Source: Burkholderiales bacterium (lineage in GTDB: Bacteria > Pseudomonadota > Gammaproteobacteria > Burkholderiales > Ga0077523). From it: a stretch of DNA of 61,175 bases. This document shows positions 40,208-48,760 of this stretch, one piece after another. Location: positions 1 through 61,175 of the forward strand of contig JAIEQG010000047.1 in the NCBI GenBank assembly GCA_019747905.1, written 5' to 3'. Under the pieces are notes generated by a model. The model did not search any database, had not been told where the DNA came from, and was given only the letters and a program-made list of their open reading frames with translations. Every line of letters starts with the position of its first letter. Position 1 is the first letter of the stretch. The translations under genes and the position numbers were made by a program.

Positions 40208-40633
40208 ATGTCCGCATCGCCCGACGCAACCGCCCCGGAGCTCGCCTATCTCAATCCCTCCGGGCTCGCGAATTTCGGGACGTTCTCGCAGGTCGTCACC
40301 GCGCGCGGCGGCAAGACCATCCACATCAGCGGCCAAGTCGCGTGGAATGCCCAGGGGCAGGTGGTGGCGCCGGGCGACCTCAAGGGCCAGACGGTGCAGG
40401 TGTTCGAGAACCTGAAGATCGCCCTCGCCGCAGCCGGCGCCACGTTCAGCGACCTGGTGAAGATCACGACCTACGTCGTGGACCTCAAGCCCGAGGACCG
40501 CGGCGTGATCTCGGAGATCCGAGGACGTTACATGGATCCGGCGCGCAAGCCGGCGAGCACGATGATCGGAGTGAGCGCGCTGGTGATGCCGGAGTTGAAG
40601 ATCGAGGTGGAGGCGGTGGCGGTGGTGGCGTAG
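40208..40633 (+). CDS. RidA family protein lacking the catalytic Arg
   Basis: A 141-residue Rid-family (YjgF/YER057c/UK114) protein, trimeric in known members. It shows KTIHISGQVAWNAQGQVVAP, then AAAGATFSDLVKITTYVVDL, and RKPASTMIGVSALVMPELKI. In active RidA imine deaminases the motif is PARST(V/I)xV with the Arg binding the substrate carboxylate; here the corresponding stretch is PASTMIGV, without Arg. It is thus a Rid subfamily member with doubtful deaminase activity. It has a good ribosome-binding site (AGGAGGAGAG). It precedes the biotin operon but is separated from it by the hairpin element and a BirA site. Confidence 0.82.
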   Translation: MSASPDATAPELAYLNPSGLANFGTFSQVVTARGGKTIHISGQVAWNAQGQVVAPGDLKGQTVQVFENLKIALAAAGATFSDLVKITTYVVDLKPEDRGVISEIRGRYMDPARKPASTMIGVSALVMPELKIEVEAVAVVA

Positions 40634-40678
40634 GGGCAGGGGCGCCGGTACCTGGGGCGCATCCTGGACGGACGCCGG

Positions 40679-40773
40679 CCCCCATCCCGACCTTCCCCCA
40701 ACTTCGTTGGGGGAAGGAGTGTACGGCTCCGGCTCCTTCCCCCAGCTTTGCTGGGGGAAGGTCGGGATGGGGG
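40679..40773. repeat. paired G/C-rich hairpin element, copy C
   Basis: CCCCCATCCCGACCTTCCCC at the left and its mirrored GGGGAAGGTCGGGATGGGGG at the right form a near-perfect outer inverted repeat. Two internal hairpins (CCCCCAACTTCGTTGGGGG and CCCCCAGCTTTGCTGGGGG) are separated by a linker of about 20 bases. Same family as at 11207, 15844 and 44380. It sits between the RidA gene and the BirA site, so it could also end RidA transcription. Confidence 0.8.
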
Positions 40774-40797
40774 CAACGGCCACCTCTGGCGCCCCTC

Positions 40798-40832
40798 TTT
40801 GTCAAACGCTATGATCCCTGGCATTTGACAAA
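40798..40832. promoter_or_regulatory. BirA-type biotin operator
   Basis: TTTGTCAAA at 40798-40806 and its perfect reverse complement TTTGACAAA at 40824-40832 are 17 bases apart. Measured from TTGT to ACAA the dyad is 33 bp. Known proteobacterial BirA operators have the form TTGTxAAC-N14/15-GTTxACAA, so this fits closely. It lies 41 bases before bioB, and a -10-like TATGAT (40810-40815) falls inside it. BirA with biotinoyl-AMP should repress bioBFAD here. birA itself is not in the window. Confidence 0.75.
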
Positions 40833-40873
40833 GGGGCGTCGCGACGGCGCTCTGACACCGGAGACCACCGCCG

Positions 40874-41857
40874 ATGAACGCCCCCCTCGACACTCGTGCC
40901 GTTGCTGACGCAAAGGCCGCCGCCACGTTGCGCTGGACGGTGGGTGAGATCGAACAACTGCTCGCTTTGCCGCTACCGGAGTTGCTGTTCCGCGCGCAGA
41001 CCGTGCATCGCGAGCACCACGATCCCACGAAGGTGCAACTGTCGACGCTGCTGTCGATCAAGACCGGCGGTTGCCCGGAGGACTGCGCCTACTGTCCGCA
41101 ATCGCGGCGGTTCACCACGGGTGTCGAAGACCAGCCGCTGATGGCACTGAACGAGGTGGTGGAAGCCGCCAAGGCCGCGAAGGCCGCGGGGGCCTCGCGC
41201 TTCTGCATGGGCGCGGCCTGGCGCGGCCCGAAGCAGCGCGAACTCGAGCCGGTGCTGGACATGGTGAAGGCGGTGAAATCGCTCGGCCTCGAAACCTGTG
41301 CGACGCTGGGATTGCTGAAGGATGGCCAGGCGGAGCAACTCGCCGACGCCGGCCTCGACTACTACAACCACAATCTCGATACCTCGCCCGAGTTCTACGG
41401 CGACATCATCCACACGCGCGAGTACCAGGACCGCCTCGATACCCTTGGCCGCGTGCGCGATGCCGGCTTGCACGTCTGCTGCGGCGGCATCGTCGGCATG
41501 GGCGAAGACACGCACGATCGCGCGGGGCTGCTCGCGCAACTGGCCAACATGGAGCCGTATCCGGAATCGGTGCCGATCAACGCACTGGTGCAAGTGGAAG
41601 GCACTCCGCTGCACGGGCAGGAGAAGGTCGACATCCTCGATTTCGTCCGCATGATCGCCGCGGCGCGCATCACCATGCCGAAGGCATTCGTGCGTCTCTC
41701 GGCCGGACGCACGCAGATGACCGACGAAGCGCAGGCGCTCTGCTTCCTTGCCGGCGCGAATTCGATCTTCTACGGCGACAAGCTGCTCACCACCGGTAAT
41801 CCCGAGGCCGACCGCGATCGCGCACTGCTCGATCGCATCGGCATGCAGCCGCTCTAG
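40874..41857 (+). CDS. bioB: biotin synthase
   Basis: A 327-residue radical-SAM enzyme that inserts sulfur into dethiobiotin, the last step of biotin synthesis. The [4Fe-4S] cysteines are C67, C71 and C74 ([13 protein letters not shown]). Later BioB motifs are [34 protein letters not shown] and [13 protein letters not shown]. The conserved ISAGR-like segment appears as RLSAGRTQM. The start is ATG 40874 after a BirA-type operator. bioF follows after 4 bases. Confidence 0.97.
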   Translation: MNAPLDTRAVADAKAAATLRWTVGEIEQLLALPLPELLFRAQTVHREHHDPTKVQLSTLLSIKTGGCPEDCAYCPQSRRFTTGVEDQPLMALNEVVEAAKAAKAAGASRFCMGAAWRGPKQRELEPVLDMVKAVKSLGLETCATLGLLKDGQAEQLADAGLDYYNHNLDTSPEFYGDIIHTREYQDRLDTLGRVRDAGLHVCCGGIVGMGEDTHDRAGLLAQLANMEPYPESVPINALVQVEGTPLHGQEKVDILDFVRMIAAARITMPKAFVRLSAGRTQMTDEAQALCFLAGANSIFYGDKLLTTGNPEADRDRALLDRIGMQPL

Positions 41858-41861
41858 ACTG

Positions 41862-43028
41862 ATGCGCGATTTCCGCGCAGCCCTGGCCGACCTCGACGCC
41901 GCATCGCTGCTGCGCACGCGCCGTCCCGTGGGCGGCGAGCAGGGGCCGGTGCTGGAGGTGGACGGCCGCCGGCTGGTGGCGTTCGCCTCCAACGATTACC
42001 TGGGGCTCGCGGCGCACCCGAAACTGATCGCCGCGGTGGTGGAAGCGGTGCAGAAGTTCGGCGTGGGCTCGGGAGCCTCGCATCTCATCTCCGGGCATCA
42101 CGAGGAGCACGAGCGGCTGGACACTGAACTCGCGCGCTTCGTCGGCCTGCCGAAGGCGCTCACGTTTTCCACCGGGTACATGGCGAACACCGGTGTGATC
42201 CCGGCGTTGGTGGGGCGTGGCGACGCGGTGTTCTCGGATGCGCTGAATCATGCCTGCCTGATCGACGGCGCCAGATTGTCGCGAGCCGACATCCATGTGT
42301 ATCCCCACGGGGATCTCGACGTGCTCGAAGGCGCCCTCGCGCGGTCGCCGGCGCGGAACAAGCTGATCGTGTCCGATGCAGTGTTCAGCATGGACGGCGA
42401 TCTGGCCCCCGTGCGCGAACTGGTGGACCTGTGCGAGCGGTACGACGCGTGGTTGTTCCTGGATGATGCCCATGGGTTCGGCGTACTGGGTCCGAACGGC
42501 GAAGGCACTCTCGCCCATCTGCGCGTTCGCTCGGAGCGGATCGTCTACATGGGCACGCTCGGCAAGGCAGCGGGGGTGAGCGGCGCCTTCGTCGCGGGCG
42601 AAGCGGCGCTGGTCGACTGGCTGGTGCAGCGCGCACGCACCTATGTCTTCACGACGGCGACGCCGCCGATGCTGGCGGCCGCGGTGCGCGCGAGCCTCGA
42701 AGTGTTCCGCAGCGAACCGTGGCGGCGCGAGCGTCTGCGCGAACACATCGCGTCCTTGCGCCGGCGCCTGCGCGATTTGCCATGGCCGCTGCTCGAATCC
42801 AGCACAGCCATCCAGCCGCTCGTCGTGGGCGACAACGCTCGCGTGATGCATCTCATGGAGAACCTGTGGGAACGGGGCTTCTGGGTGCCCGGCATACGCC
42901 CGCCCACTGTTCCCGAAGGGTCGGCCCGGCTGCGCATCTCACTCACGGCCGTTCACACGCCGGAACAGGTCGCGGCACTCGGGGATGCACTCGTCACCGT
43001 CGCCGAATCGGAGACCATCGCAGCGTGA
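41862..43028 (+). CDS. bioF: 8-amino-7-oxononanoate synthase
   Basis: A 388-residue PLP enzyme that condenses pimeloyl-ACP (or -CoA) with alanine. The fold begins ASNDYLGLAAHPKLI. GVGSGASHLISGHHEEHERL is a family hallmark. The PLP Lys is K235 in YMGTLGKAAGVSGAF, and the substrate-binding segment is FLDDAHGFGVLG. It starts with ATG 41862, 4 bases after bioB. Its stop overlaps the GTG start of bioA. The open frame upstream is inside bioB and not coding. Confidence 0.96.
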   Translation: MRDFRAALADLDAASLLRTRRPVGGEQGPVLEVDGRRLVAFASNDYLGLAAHPKLIAAVVEAVQKFGVGSGASHLISGHHEEHERLDTELARFVGLPKALTFSTGYMANTGVIPALVGRGDAVFSDALNHACLIDGARLSRADIHVYPHGDLDVLEGALARSPARNKLIVSDAVFSMDGDLAPVRELVDLCERYDAWLFLDDAHGFGVLGPNGEGTLAHLRVRSERIVYMGTLGKAAGVSGAFVAGEAALVDWLVQRARTYVFTTATPPMLAAAVRASLEVFRSEPWRRERLREHIASLRRRLRDLPWPLLESSTAIQPLVVGDNARVMHLMENLWERGFWVPGIRPPTVPEGSARLRISLTAVHTPEQVAALGDALVTVAESETIAA

Positions 43029-44368
43029 AGCTCGACCCTCCCGGCGGCGGCGCCGAGGAGCTGGCGGCGCGCAGTCTGCGCGCCGTCTGGCATCCTTGCA
43101 CGCAGATGAAGGTGCACGAATCCATTCCCCCGATCGCCATGGTGTCGGGCGAAGGGGCGTGGCTCACCGATGCAAGCGGCCGCCGCTATCTCGATGCGGT
43201 GAGTTCCTGGTGGGTCAACCTGTTCGGGCATCGGGAGCCGCGCATCAATGCCGCGATCCGTGCGCAGCTCGATCGGCTCGAGCACGTGATCCTCGCGGGG
43301 TTCACGCACGAACCGGTGGTGCAACTCTCCGAGCGCCTGGCCGCGCTGACCGACTACGCGCTGGGTCATTGCTTCTATGCTTCCGACGGCGCGTCGGCGA
43401 CCGAGATCGCCCTCAAGATGAGCGCGCACTACTGGCGCAATGCCGGTCGCGCTGGCAAGAACCGCTTCATCGCGGTGGCAGGCGGCTATCACGGCGAGAC
43501 TCTCGGAGCGCTCGGCGTGACCGACGTCGAGATTTTTCGCACGGCTTACCAGCCACTCCTGCGGGCAGGCACGACGATGCCGAGCCCGGATGCACGTCGT
43601 GCCGAGCCCGGCGAAGACGGCTTCGACTGCGCGCGGCGTGCGGCGGATGCGCTCGAGGCGCATCTCGAAGCCCACGCGGAGGAAACCGCGGCGATCATCG
43701 TCGAGCCGCTGATCCAGTGTGCCGGCGGCATGGCCATGCATCATTCAGAGTACGTGCGCCGGGTGCGGGCGCTGTGCAATCGCTTCGAGGTGCACTTCAT
43801 CGCGGACGAGATCGCCGTGGGCTTCGGCCGCACCGGCAGTTTCTTCGCGCACGAACAGGCGCTCGTACGGCCGGACTTCCTGTGCCTGTCCAAGGGCATC
43901 ACCGGTGGCTACCTGCCCTTGTCGGTGGTGATGACCACGGACAAGATCTACGAAGCGTTCTACGACGACGACGTGGCGCGCGGTTTCCTGCACTCGCACT
44001 CGTACACCGGCAACGCGCTCGCGTGCAGCGCGGCGCTCGCCGTGCTCGACATCTTCCGCGACGACGACGTGATCGAAGCGAACTACCAGAAGGCCGACGG
44101 CTTCGATACCCTGGCCGGACGCCTGCGGGAGGACGAGCGCGTGGCGCACTTCCGGCGTTGCGGCATGGTGTGGGCGTTCGATGTCGTGCAGCCGGTCCCC
44201 GGTTTCGCGCGTGCCTACGCGGAAGCAGCATTGCGCGAAGGTGTGCTGCTGCGTCCGATCGGCAACACCGTCTACTTCATGCCGCCGTACGTGCTGGACT
44301 TCGACGAGTGGGCGTTGCTCGTGCGGGCGGCACGGCTTGCATTGGATGCGACGGTCGTTCGCGATTGA
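43025..44368 (+). CDS. bioA: adenosylmethionine-8-amino-7-oxononanoate aminotransferase
   Basis: A 447-residue class III aminotransferase that makes 7,8-diaminononanoate using SAM as amino donor. Hallmarks are VWHPCTQMK near the N-terminus, SSWWVNLFGHREPRINAAI, YASDGASATEIALKM and GGYHGETLGALGVTD. The PLP Lys is K290 in LSKGITGGYLPLS. The SAM-type HSHSYTGNALAC follows. The start is GTG 43025 overlapping the bioF stop. It is followed by the hairpin element at 44380 and then bioD. Confidence 0.96.
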   Translation: MKLDPPGGGAEELAARSLRAVWHPCTQMKVHESIPPIAMVSGEGAWLTDASGRRYLDAVSSWWVNLFGHREPRINAAIRAQLDRLEHVILAGFTHEPVVQLSERLAALTDYALGHCFYASDGASATEIALKMSAHYWRNAGRAGKNRFIAVAGGYHGETLGALGVTDVEIFRTAYQPLLRAGTTMPSPDARRAEPGEDGFDCARRAADALEAHLEAHAEETAAIIVEPLIQCAGGMAMHHSEYVRRVRALCNRFEVHFIADEIAVGFGRTGSFFAHEQALVRPDFLCLSKGITGGYLPLSVVMTTDKIYEAFYDDDVARGFLHSHSYTGNALACSAALAVLDIFRDDDVIEANYQKADGFDTLAGRLREDERVAHFRRCGMVWAFDVVQPVPGFARAYAEAALREGVLLRPIGNTVYFMPPYVLDFDEWALLVRAARLALDATVVRD

Positions 44369-44379
44369 GTTAGTGCCAG

Positions 44380-44468
44380 CCCCCATCCCAGCCTTCCCCC
44401 AGCATTGCTGGGGGAAGGAGCGCATTGCTCCCTCCCCCGGCTTCGCCGGGGGAGGGTTGGGGTGGGGG
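44380..44468. repeat. paired G/C-rich hairpin element, copy D
   Basis: The element begins CCCCCATCCCAGCC and ends GGTTGGGGTGGGGG, with internal hairpins CCCCCAGCATTGCTGGGGG and CCCCCGGCTTCGCCGGGGG. It occupies most of the gap between bioA and bioD, inside the operon. It may attenuate or stabilise the transcript. Same family as at 11207, 15844 and 40679. Confidence 0.8.
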
Positions 44469-44505
44469 CCATCGGTCGCCACCAGCCCCGGACGCTGAAC
44501 CACCC

Positions 44506-45177
44506 ATGCCCCGTGGCCTCTTCATCACCGGCACCGACACCGAAGTCGGCAAGACGCTCGTTGCGTGCGGGTTGGTCCACGCCTATCGTCGGGCAGGCTT
44601 GCGCGTCGCCGCCATGAAGCCTGTGGCCGCCGGCTGTTACGAAACGCCGGAGGGCTGGAAGAACGAGGACGTCGAAGCCCTGCGCAAGGCCGCGAACATC
44701 GACGCACCCTTGGACGAAGTCAATCCGTACCGGTTCGTCGAGCCGATCGCGCCCCATGTGGCAGCGGCGCGCGCGAACGTCGCGATGGATCTCGGACTCA
44801 TCCGCGAGCGGTTCGGCTCATTGGCGCGGCGGGCGGACGCCGTGGTCGTCGAAGGGGCCGGCGGATTCCTGGTGCCGCTCGGGGATCGCGAGGATTTCGG
44901 CGATCTCGCGCAGCGGCTCGGCTTGCCCGTCGTGCTGACCGTCGGCATGCGCCTCGGTTGCATCAATCACGCGCTGTTGACGCAGGAGGCCATCCTGTCG
45001 CGCGATCTCGAATTCGCCGGCTGGGTTGCGAACACCATCGACCCGGGCATGTCCGCCTTCGAGGACAATCTGGCAACGCTGCAGGCGCGGTTGCATGCGC
45101 CACTGCTGGGCGTGGTGCCCTGGCTGAACGCGCCCGATCCGGCGCAGATCGAACTCGCCCTGCCGCCGGCGCGTTGA
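44506..45177 (+). CDS. bioD: dethiobiotin synthetase
   Basis: A 223-residue ATP-dependent enzyme that carboxylates diaminononanoate to dethiobiotin. The P-loop is GTDTEVGKT (residues 9-17). The KPVAAGCYETPEG segment and VVVEGAGGFLVPLGD match BioD substrate-binding regions. The C-terminal GVVPWLN is family-typical. ATG 44506 follows the hairpin element by 37 bases with no strong ribosome-binding site. It completes bioB-F-A-D. The pimeloyl-chain genes bioC and bioH are not in this window. Confidence 0.95.
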   Translation: MPRGLFITGTDTEVGKTLVACGLVHAYRRAGLRVAAMKPVAAGCYETPEGWKNEDVEALRKAANIDAPLDEVNPYRFVEPIAPHVAAARANVAMDLGLIRERFGSLARRADAVVVEGAGGFLVPLGDREDFGDLAQRLGLPVVLTVGMRLGCINHALLTQEAILSRDLEFAGWVANTIDPGMSAFEDNLATLQARLHAPLLGVVPWLNAPDPAQIELALPPAR

Positions 45178-45198
45178 AGCGGCGGCCCCGGGCCTCAG

Positions 45199-45858
45199 TC
45201 AGAACTTCCCGAACTTGAGATAGGCTTCCTGCGGGTCCATCCCCGAGAGGATCGCCGTGCGGACCTTGTTTTCGGTCTGTAGCACCTCCTCGGTCCGCGC
45301 GACGACGTCGGCCGCGATGGCGCCGGGAATGATCACGATGCCGTCGCGATCGGCGAGCAGCCAGTCGCCGCTGGAAACGGTGACATCCCCGATGGTGATC
45401 GGCTCGCCGAAGCGGTCCGGCACCCAGCGGCCCACGATGTCCTTCGGTGTGTTGAAGCTGCAGAAAACCGGGAAGCCCAGTTCGAGGATGAACTGGGTGT
45501 CGCGGCAACCGCCGTCCACGACGTAGCCGGGTACGCCGCGAAAGTGCAGCGTCTCGGCCGACAGCTCGCCCATCAGTGCGATGGCGTGCGTGTTCGGCTG
45601 GCACACGAGCACCTTGCCGGCCGGCGCTTTCGACAGCAGGCCGGTCCACTGGAGCAGCGTGTCGTGCGGTTCGCGGGTGACGTCCACGTGACCGCTCACG
45701 GTGTAGATCTCGCCCGCGAGCTTGGTGCCGGGGTCGAGCGGCTTGATGGCCGAGGGCAGTACGCAGTTGCCGTGACCCATGGCGCGCAACACGTCGTGCA
45801 CCGCCGCGGCGTAGCAGGCCTCGAGCCGCTCGGCGAGATTGTCGGGTTCGGGAATCAT
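45199..45858 (-). CDS. RraA family protein (aldolase-like)
   Basis: A 219-residue RraA-fold protein. The family includes RNase E inhibitor RraA and divalent-cation-dependent 4-hydroxy-4-methyl-2-oxoglutarate/oxaloacetate aldolases. Motifs: VHDVLRAMGHGNCVLPSAI, a GELSAETLHFRGVPGYVVDG stretch (the G-E-xx-xxxA segment) and DGGCRDTQFI. The downstream DWLLADRDGIVIIP is the conserved Asp-Arg-Asp region for metal and substrate. As it lies in an operon with a dehydrogenase and a transporter, an aldolase role is more likely than RNase control. ATG 45858 overlaps the DMT transporter stop (ATGA). Confidence 0.82.
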   Translation of the reverse strand: MIPEPDNLAERLEACYAAAVHDVLRAMGHGNCVLPSAIKPLDPGTKLAGEIYTVSGHVDVTREPHDTLLQWTGLLSKAPAGKVLVCQPNTHAIALMGELSAETLHFRGVPGYVVDGGCRDTQFILELGFPVFCSFNTPKDIVGRWVPDRFGEPITIGDVTVSSGDWLLADRDGIVIIPGAIAADVVARTEEVLQTENKVRTAILSGMDPQEAYLKFGKF

Positions 45859-46760
45859 GGTTGCGGAATCTCCTTCAGGGGGTCGGTATTGCCGTCGCCG
45901 CGAATCATGCGCCAGGCTTCGTTGAGGGCGAGCGCGGCGATCACGATGCCGCCGCCGATCAACGCGAGGCGGCTCGGGACCTCGCCGACGAGGACCCAGG
46001 TGGACACGACGCCGAAGATGGTTTCCAGTTCGGCGAGCAATCCTACTTCCGCTGCCTTCAGGTGGCGCGCCGCTACCACCATCAGCAGGCAGCCGAGGCC
46101 CAGTTGCACGAAACCGAGTGCGATCAGGTTGGGCAGGTCCGCCACCTGTGCTTCGAAGGGCAGCGCGAACGGCAGCGTGATGGCGCAGGAGATGAGCCCG
46201 GCGACCAGCACCGTCGGCACCATGTCGGCCTCGGCGTGCATGCGCCGCAGGATGGTGACGTTGAGTGCGAAGCACACGGGGATCGCGAGCGCGATGAGGT
46301 TGCCGGCGGTACCGCCACCACCGAGGGAATCGACGAACATCAGCGCGATGCCGCCGAAGGCAGCGGCCATCGCGATCCAGGTTCGCAGCGGCACGCGCTC
46401 GGATAGCAACAGCCAACCGGCGACGGCCGACATGAACGGCGAGATGCTGCACAGCACGAGCGTGTTGGCGACGGTCGTGCGCGAGAGTGCCAGGATGAAC
46501 GCGATGAACATGATCGCCCAGAGTGCGCCCGAGATGAGGCCGGCGAGACCGATGGCGCGGACACGCCGCAGTGTGTCGCCGCGATACTGCGTGAACAGCA
46601 CGCCGGCCATGAACAGGATCATGAAGGCCGAGCGCCAGAACGTGACCTCCCAGCCGTCGCGGATCGACTGGCTGCGTACCAGCACACCCGCCGTCGCCCA
46701 GCAGAGCGTGGCACCCAGCATGAGGAGGAGCCCGCGGCGGTGATCCGCGCGGGTGGTCAC
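45855..46760 (-). CDS. EamA/DMT family transporter
   Basis: A 301-residue inner-membrane protein with ten predicted TM helices in two EamA repeats. The first starts GLLLMLGATLCWATAGVLVR. The second includes LISCAITLPFALPFEAQVAD and LGLGCLLMVVAARHLKAAEV, then GLLAELETIFGVVSTWVLVG, the canonical EamA signature. The GTG start overlaps the Ldh gene's stop (GTGA). It probably moves a small organic solute made or used by the neighbouring enzymes. Direction and substrate unknown. Confidence 0.88.
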   Translation of the reverse strand: MTTRADHRRGLLLMLGATLCWATAGVLVRSQSIRDGWEVTFWRSAFMILFMAGVLFTQYRGDTLRRVRAIGLAGLISGALWAIMFIAFILALSRTTVANTLVLCSISPFMSAVAGWLLLSERVPLRTWIAMAAAFGGIALMFVDSLGGGGTAGNLIALAIPVCFALNVTILRRMHAEADMVPTVLVAGLISCAITLPFALPFEAQVADLPNLIALGFVQLGLGCLLMVVAARHLKAAEVGLLAELETIFGVVSTWVLVGEVPSRLALIGGGIVIAALALNEAWRMIRGDGNTDPLKEIPQP

Positions 46761-47800
46761 GGCAAGGCGACGCCGAGTTTCGCGGCCCACGGCTCCAGCA
46801 TGGGCATGATGGCCGGATGCAGCGTGACGCCTTCCACCAGTTGGCGTTTGCGCCGTGCCAGTCCGTGCTCTCCGGGCAGGCGCACGCGCTCGACGCCTTT
46901 CATCGGTACCACCTTGCGGCAGTAGTCGGCGATCCATTCGGTCTGGCGGGTGAACGCATCGAGGCCGGAGAAGGCGCGCGGATCGTAGACCTGCACGAAC
47001 ACTTCGCCGGTCCAGCCTTCGATGGGATCGGCACGTCCGTGACCCGACAGGCCCTGGGTCATCGCTTCCACCAGCAGCCCCAACGCGTAGCCCTTGTGAC
47101 CGTACTCGACGCCGCCGATGGGCAGCAACGCGCCCTTGGGCTCGCGCGTCATCACCGACGGGTCGGCGGTGGGATTGCCCTCGGCATCGACCAGCCACTT
47201 GCCGGGCAACTGTCCGCCCTGCTTGTTGAGCCGCCCCACCATGCCGTTGGTGGTGATCGACATCGATACGTCGATCAGCACCGGATCGCCGGCCGTCGGC
47301 CAGCCCGCGGCGATGGGATTCGGAGTGAGTGCACCAGCACGGCCGCCGAAGGGCGCCACCGATTGGTTCTCCGGTGCCGAAGTCATGATCTGGATGACGA
47401 AGCCCTGATCGGTGGCACGCGTGAGATAGGCGGCCAGGCAGGCGATGTGGTGGCTGCGGCGGATCGACACCGAACAGGTGCCTTGCGTGCGTGCGCGCTC
47501 GCAAGCGAGGTCGATCGCTTTCACGGTGAGCCACGTCCCGGGGAGGCGTTTGCCGTCCCAGGTGACCGCCGCCGGAAAATCCGCGATCACGCCGGGCTCC
47601 CCTTGCGTCTTCAATTCGCCTTTGTCGATGTCGGCGAGATAGGGTCCCAGCAGTCCGAGGCCGTGGGTGTCGTGGCCCATGAGGTCCGCTTCGACCAGCA
47701 CCTCGGCGATGACGGGCGATTTCGCCGCGTCCATGCCGGCGGCGTCGAGCAACTGCGTGGCGAAGGCGGTGAGGCGGGTGGCGTCGTAGGGACGGGACAT
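46757..47800 (-). CDS. Ldh family malate/L-lactate-type dehydrogenase
   Basis: A 347-residue NAD(P)-dependent 2-hydroxyacid dehydrogenase of the Ldh_2 (YbiC/YlbC/sulfolactate-dehydrogenase) family, unrelated to the classical LDH fold. Motifs: VEADLMGHDTHGLGLLGPYL (catalytic His region), VSIRRSHHIACLAAYLTRA, SAPENQSVAPFGGRAGALTP and GGVEYGHKGYALGLLVEAMT. It overlaps the transporter gene downstream by 4 bases. The HIBADH-type gene upstream is separated by 35 bases. Confidence 0.92.
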   Translation of the reverse strand: MSRPYDATRLTAFATQLLDAAGMDAAKSPVIAEVLVEADLMGHDTHGLGLLGPYLADIDKGELKTQGEPGVIADFPAAVTWDGKRLPGTWLTVKAIDLACERARTQGTCSVSIRRSHHIACLAAYLTRATDQGFVIQIMTSAPENQSVAPFGGRAGALTPNPIAAGWPTAGDPVLIDVSMSITTNGMVGRLNKQGGQLPGKWLVDAEGNPTADPSVMTREPKGALLPIGGVEYGHKGYALGLLVEAMTQGLSGHGRADPIEGWTGEVFVQVYDPRAFSGLDAFTRQTEWIADYCRKVVPMKGVERVRLPGEHGLARRKRQLVEGVTLHPAIMPMLEPWAAKLGVALP

Positions 47801-47835
47801 GAATTGCGGCGGGTTTCGAGTGGAAGACGATTGAT

Positions 47836-48726
47836 CTAGCGGGGTGACCGGCCCCGGAAAGCGTTCACGAGTTCGGTGTTGTCATGATCTCCGAGACCAT
47901 CCGCCACCTGCTTGCGGAACAGCTCGGTGACATGGGCCGTCAGGGGAATGGGCGCATGGACGCTGCGGGCGAGATCGTGGATCAACTCCAGGTCCTTCAG
48001 CATCAGCGCCGCGCGGCCGGTGATCGAGAATTCCGAGGCGACCATCTTCGGGAACATCTCCTGGAGCTGCTTCGAGTCCGCACGGCCACCCGCCAGCGCC
48101 TGCGGAATCTTGGCCGCATCGATGCCGGCGCGCTCGGCGAGGGCACACGCCTCCGCGAGCACCGCCACCCCATTGGCGACCAGCACCTGATTGATCATCT
48201 TGGTGGCCTGGCCGGCGCCGCTGGGCCCCATCAGCGTGGCGCGGCCTGCGAGCGCATCCCAGATCGGCCGCGCACGCTCGAACGCGTCCTGTTCGCCGCC
48301 GACCATGACCGCCATGCGCCCTTCGAGCGCGGCAGGCGCTCCACCGGAAATCGGTGCGTCGAGCCAGCGCATGCCGCACGCCTCAACAAGCCGTGCCGCC
48401 ATCTCGCGGGTATGGGCGGAAGCGCATGTCGACATGTCGATCAGGACCTTGTCGGGGCTGCCGCCGGCAGCGACACCGTCCGTTCCGAAGACGACCTGCT
48501 CGATCGCGGCGCCGTCGCTCAGGCACGTGATGACGAAAGTGCTCGACCGGGTCAGTTCCGCCGGGGTGGTCGCTTCCACGGCACCGCCCTGCACGATGGG
48601 CGCAAGTTTCGCCCGGTCGCGATTCCAGACAGCGGGTCGGAAACCGCGTGACGCGAGACGCCGCATGATGGCGCCGCCGAGCACCCCGGCGCCGATGCAG
48701 CCCACACTCGGATTGTCAGGACTCAT
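47836..48726 (-). CDS. 3-hydroxyisobutyrate dehydrogenase family oxidoreductase
   Basis: A 296-residue beta-hydroxyacid dehydrogenase. It has the nucleotide-binding GCIGAGVLGGAIMRRLASRG, the substrate-binding DAPISGGAPAALEGRMAVMV (usual DAPVSGG) and the catalytic Lys in SGAGQATKMINQVLVANGVA. Relatives act on 3-hydroxyisobutyrate, tartronate semialdehyde or 2-hydroxy-3-oxopropionate. With the Ldh and RraA enzymes it suggests a small hydroxyacid degradation pathway. It is 34 bases downstream of the MOSC gene on the same strand. Confidence 0.92.
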   Translation of the reverse strand: MSPDNPSVGCIGAGVLGGAIMRRLASRGFRPAVWNRDRAKLAPIVQGGAVEATTPAELTRSSTFVITCLSDGAAIEQVVFGTDGVAAGGSPDKVLIDMSTCASAHTREMAARLVEACGMRWLDAPISGGAPAALEGRMAVMVGGEQDAFERARPIWDALAGRATLMGPSGAGQATKMINQVLVANGVAVLAEACALAERAGIDAAKIPQALAGGRADSKQLQEMFPKMVASEFSITGRAALMLKDLELIHDLARSVHAPIPLTAHVTELFRKQVADGLGDHDNTELVNAFRGRSPR

Positions 48727-48760
48727 TCCAGGTCTCCAGGGTCGCGTGCGACGGGTGGGT

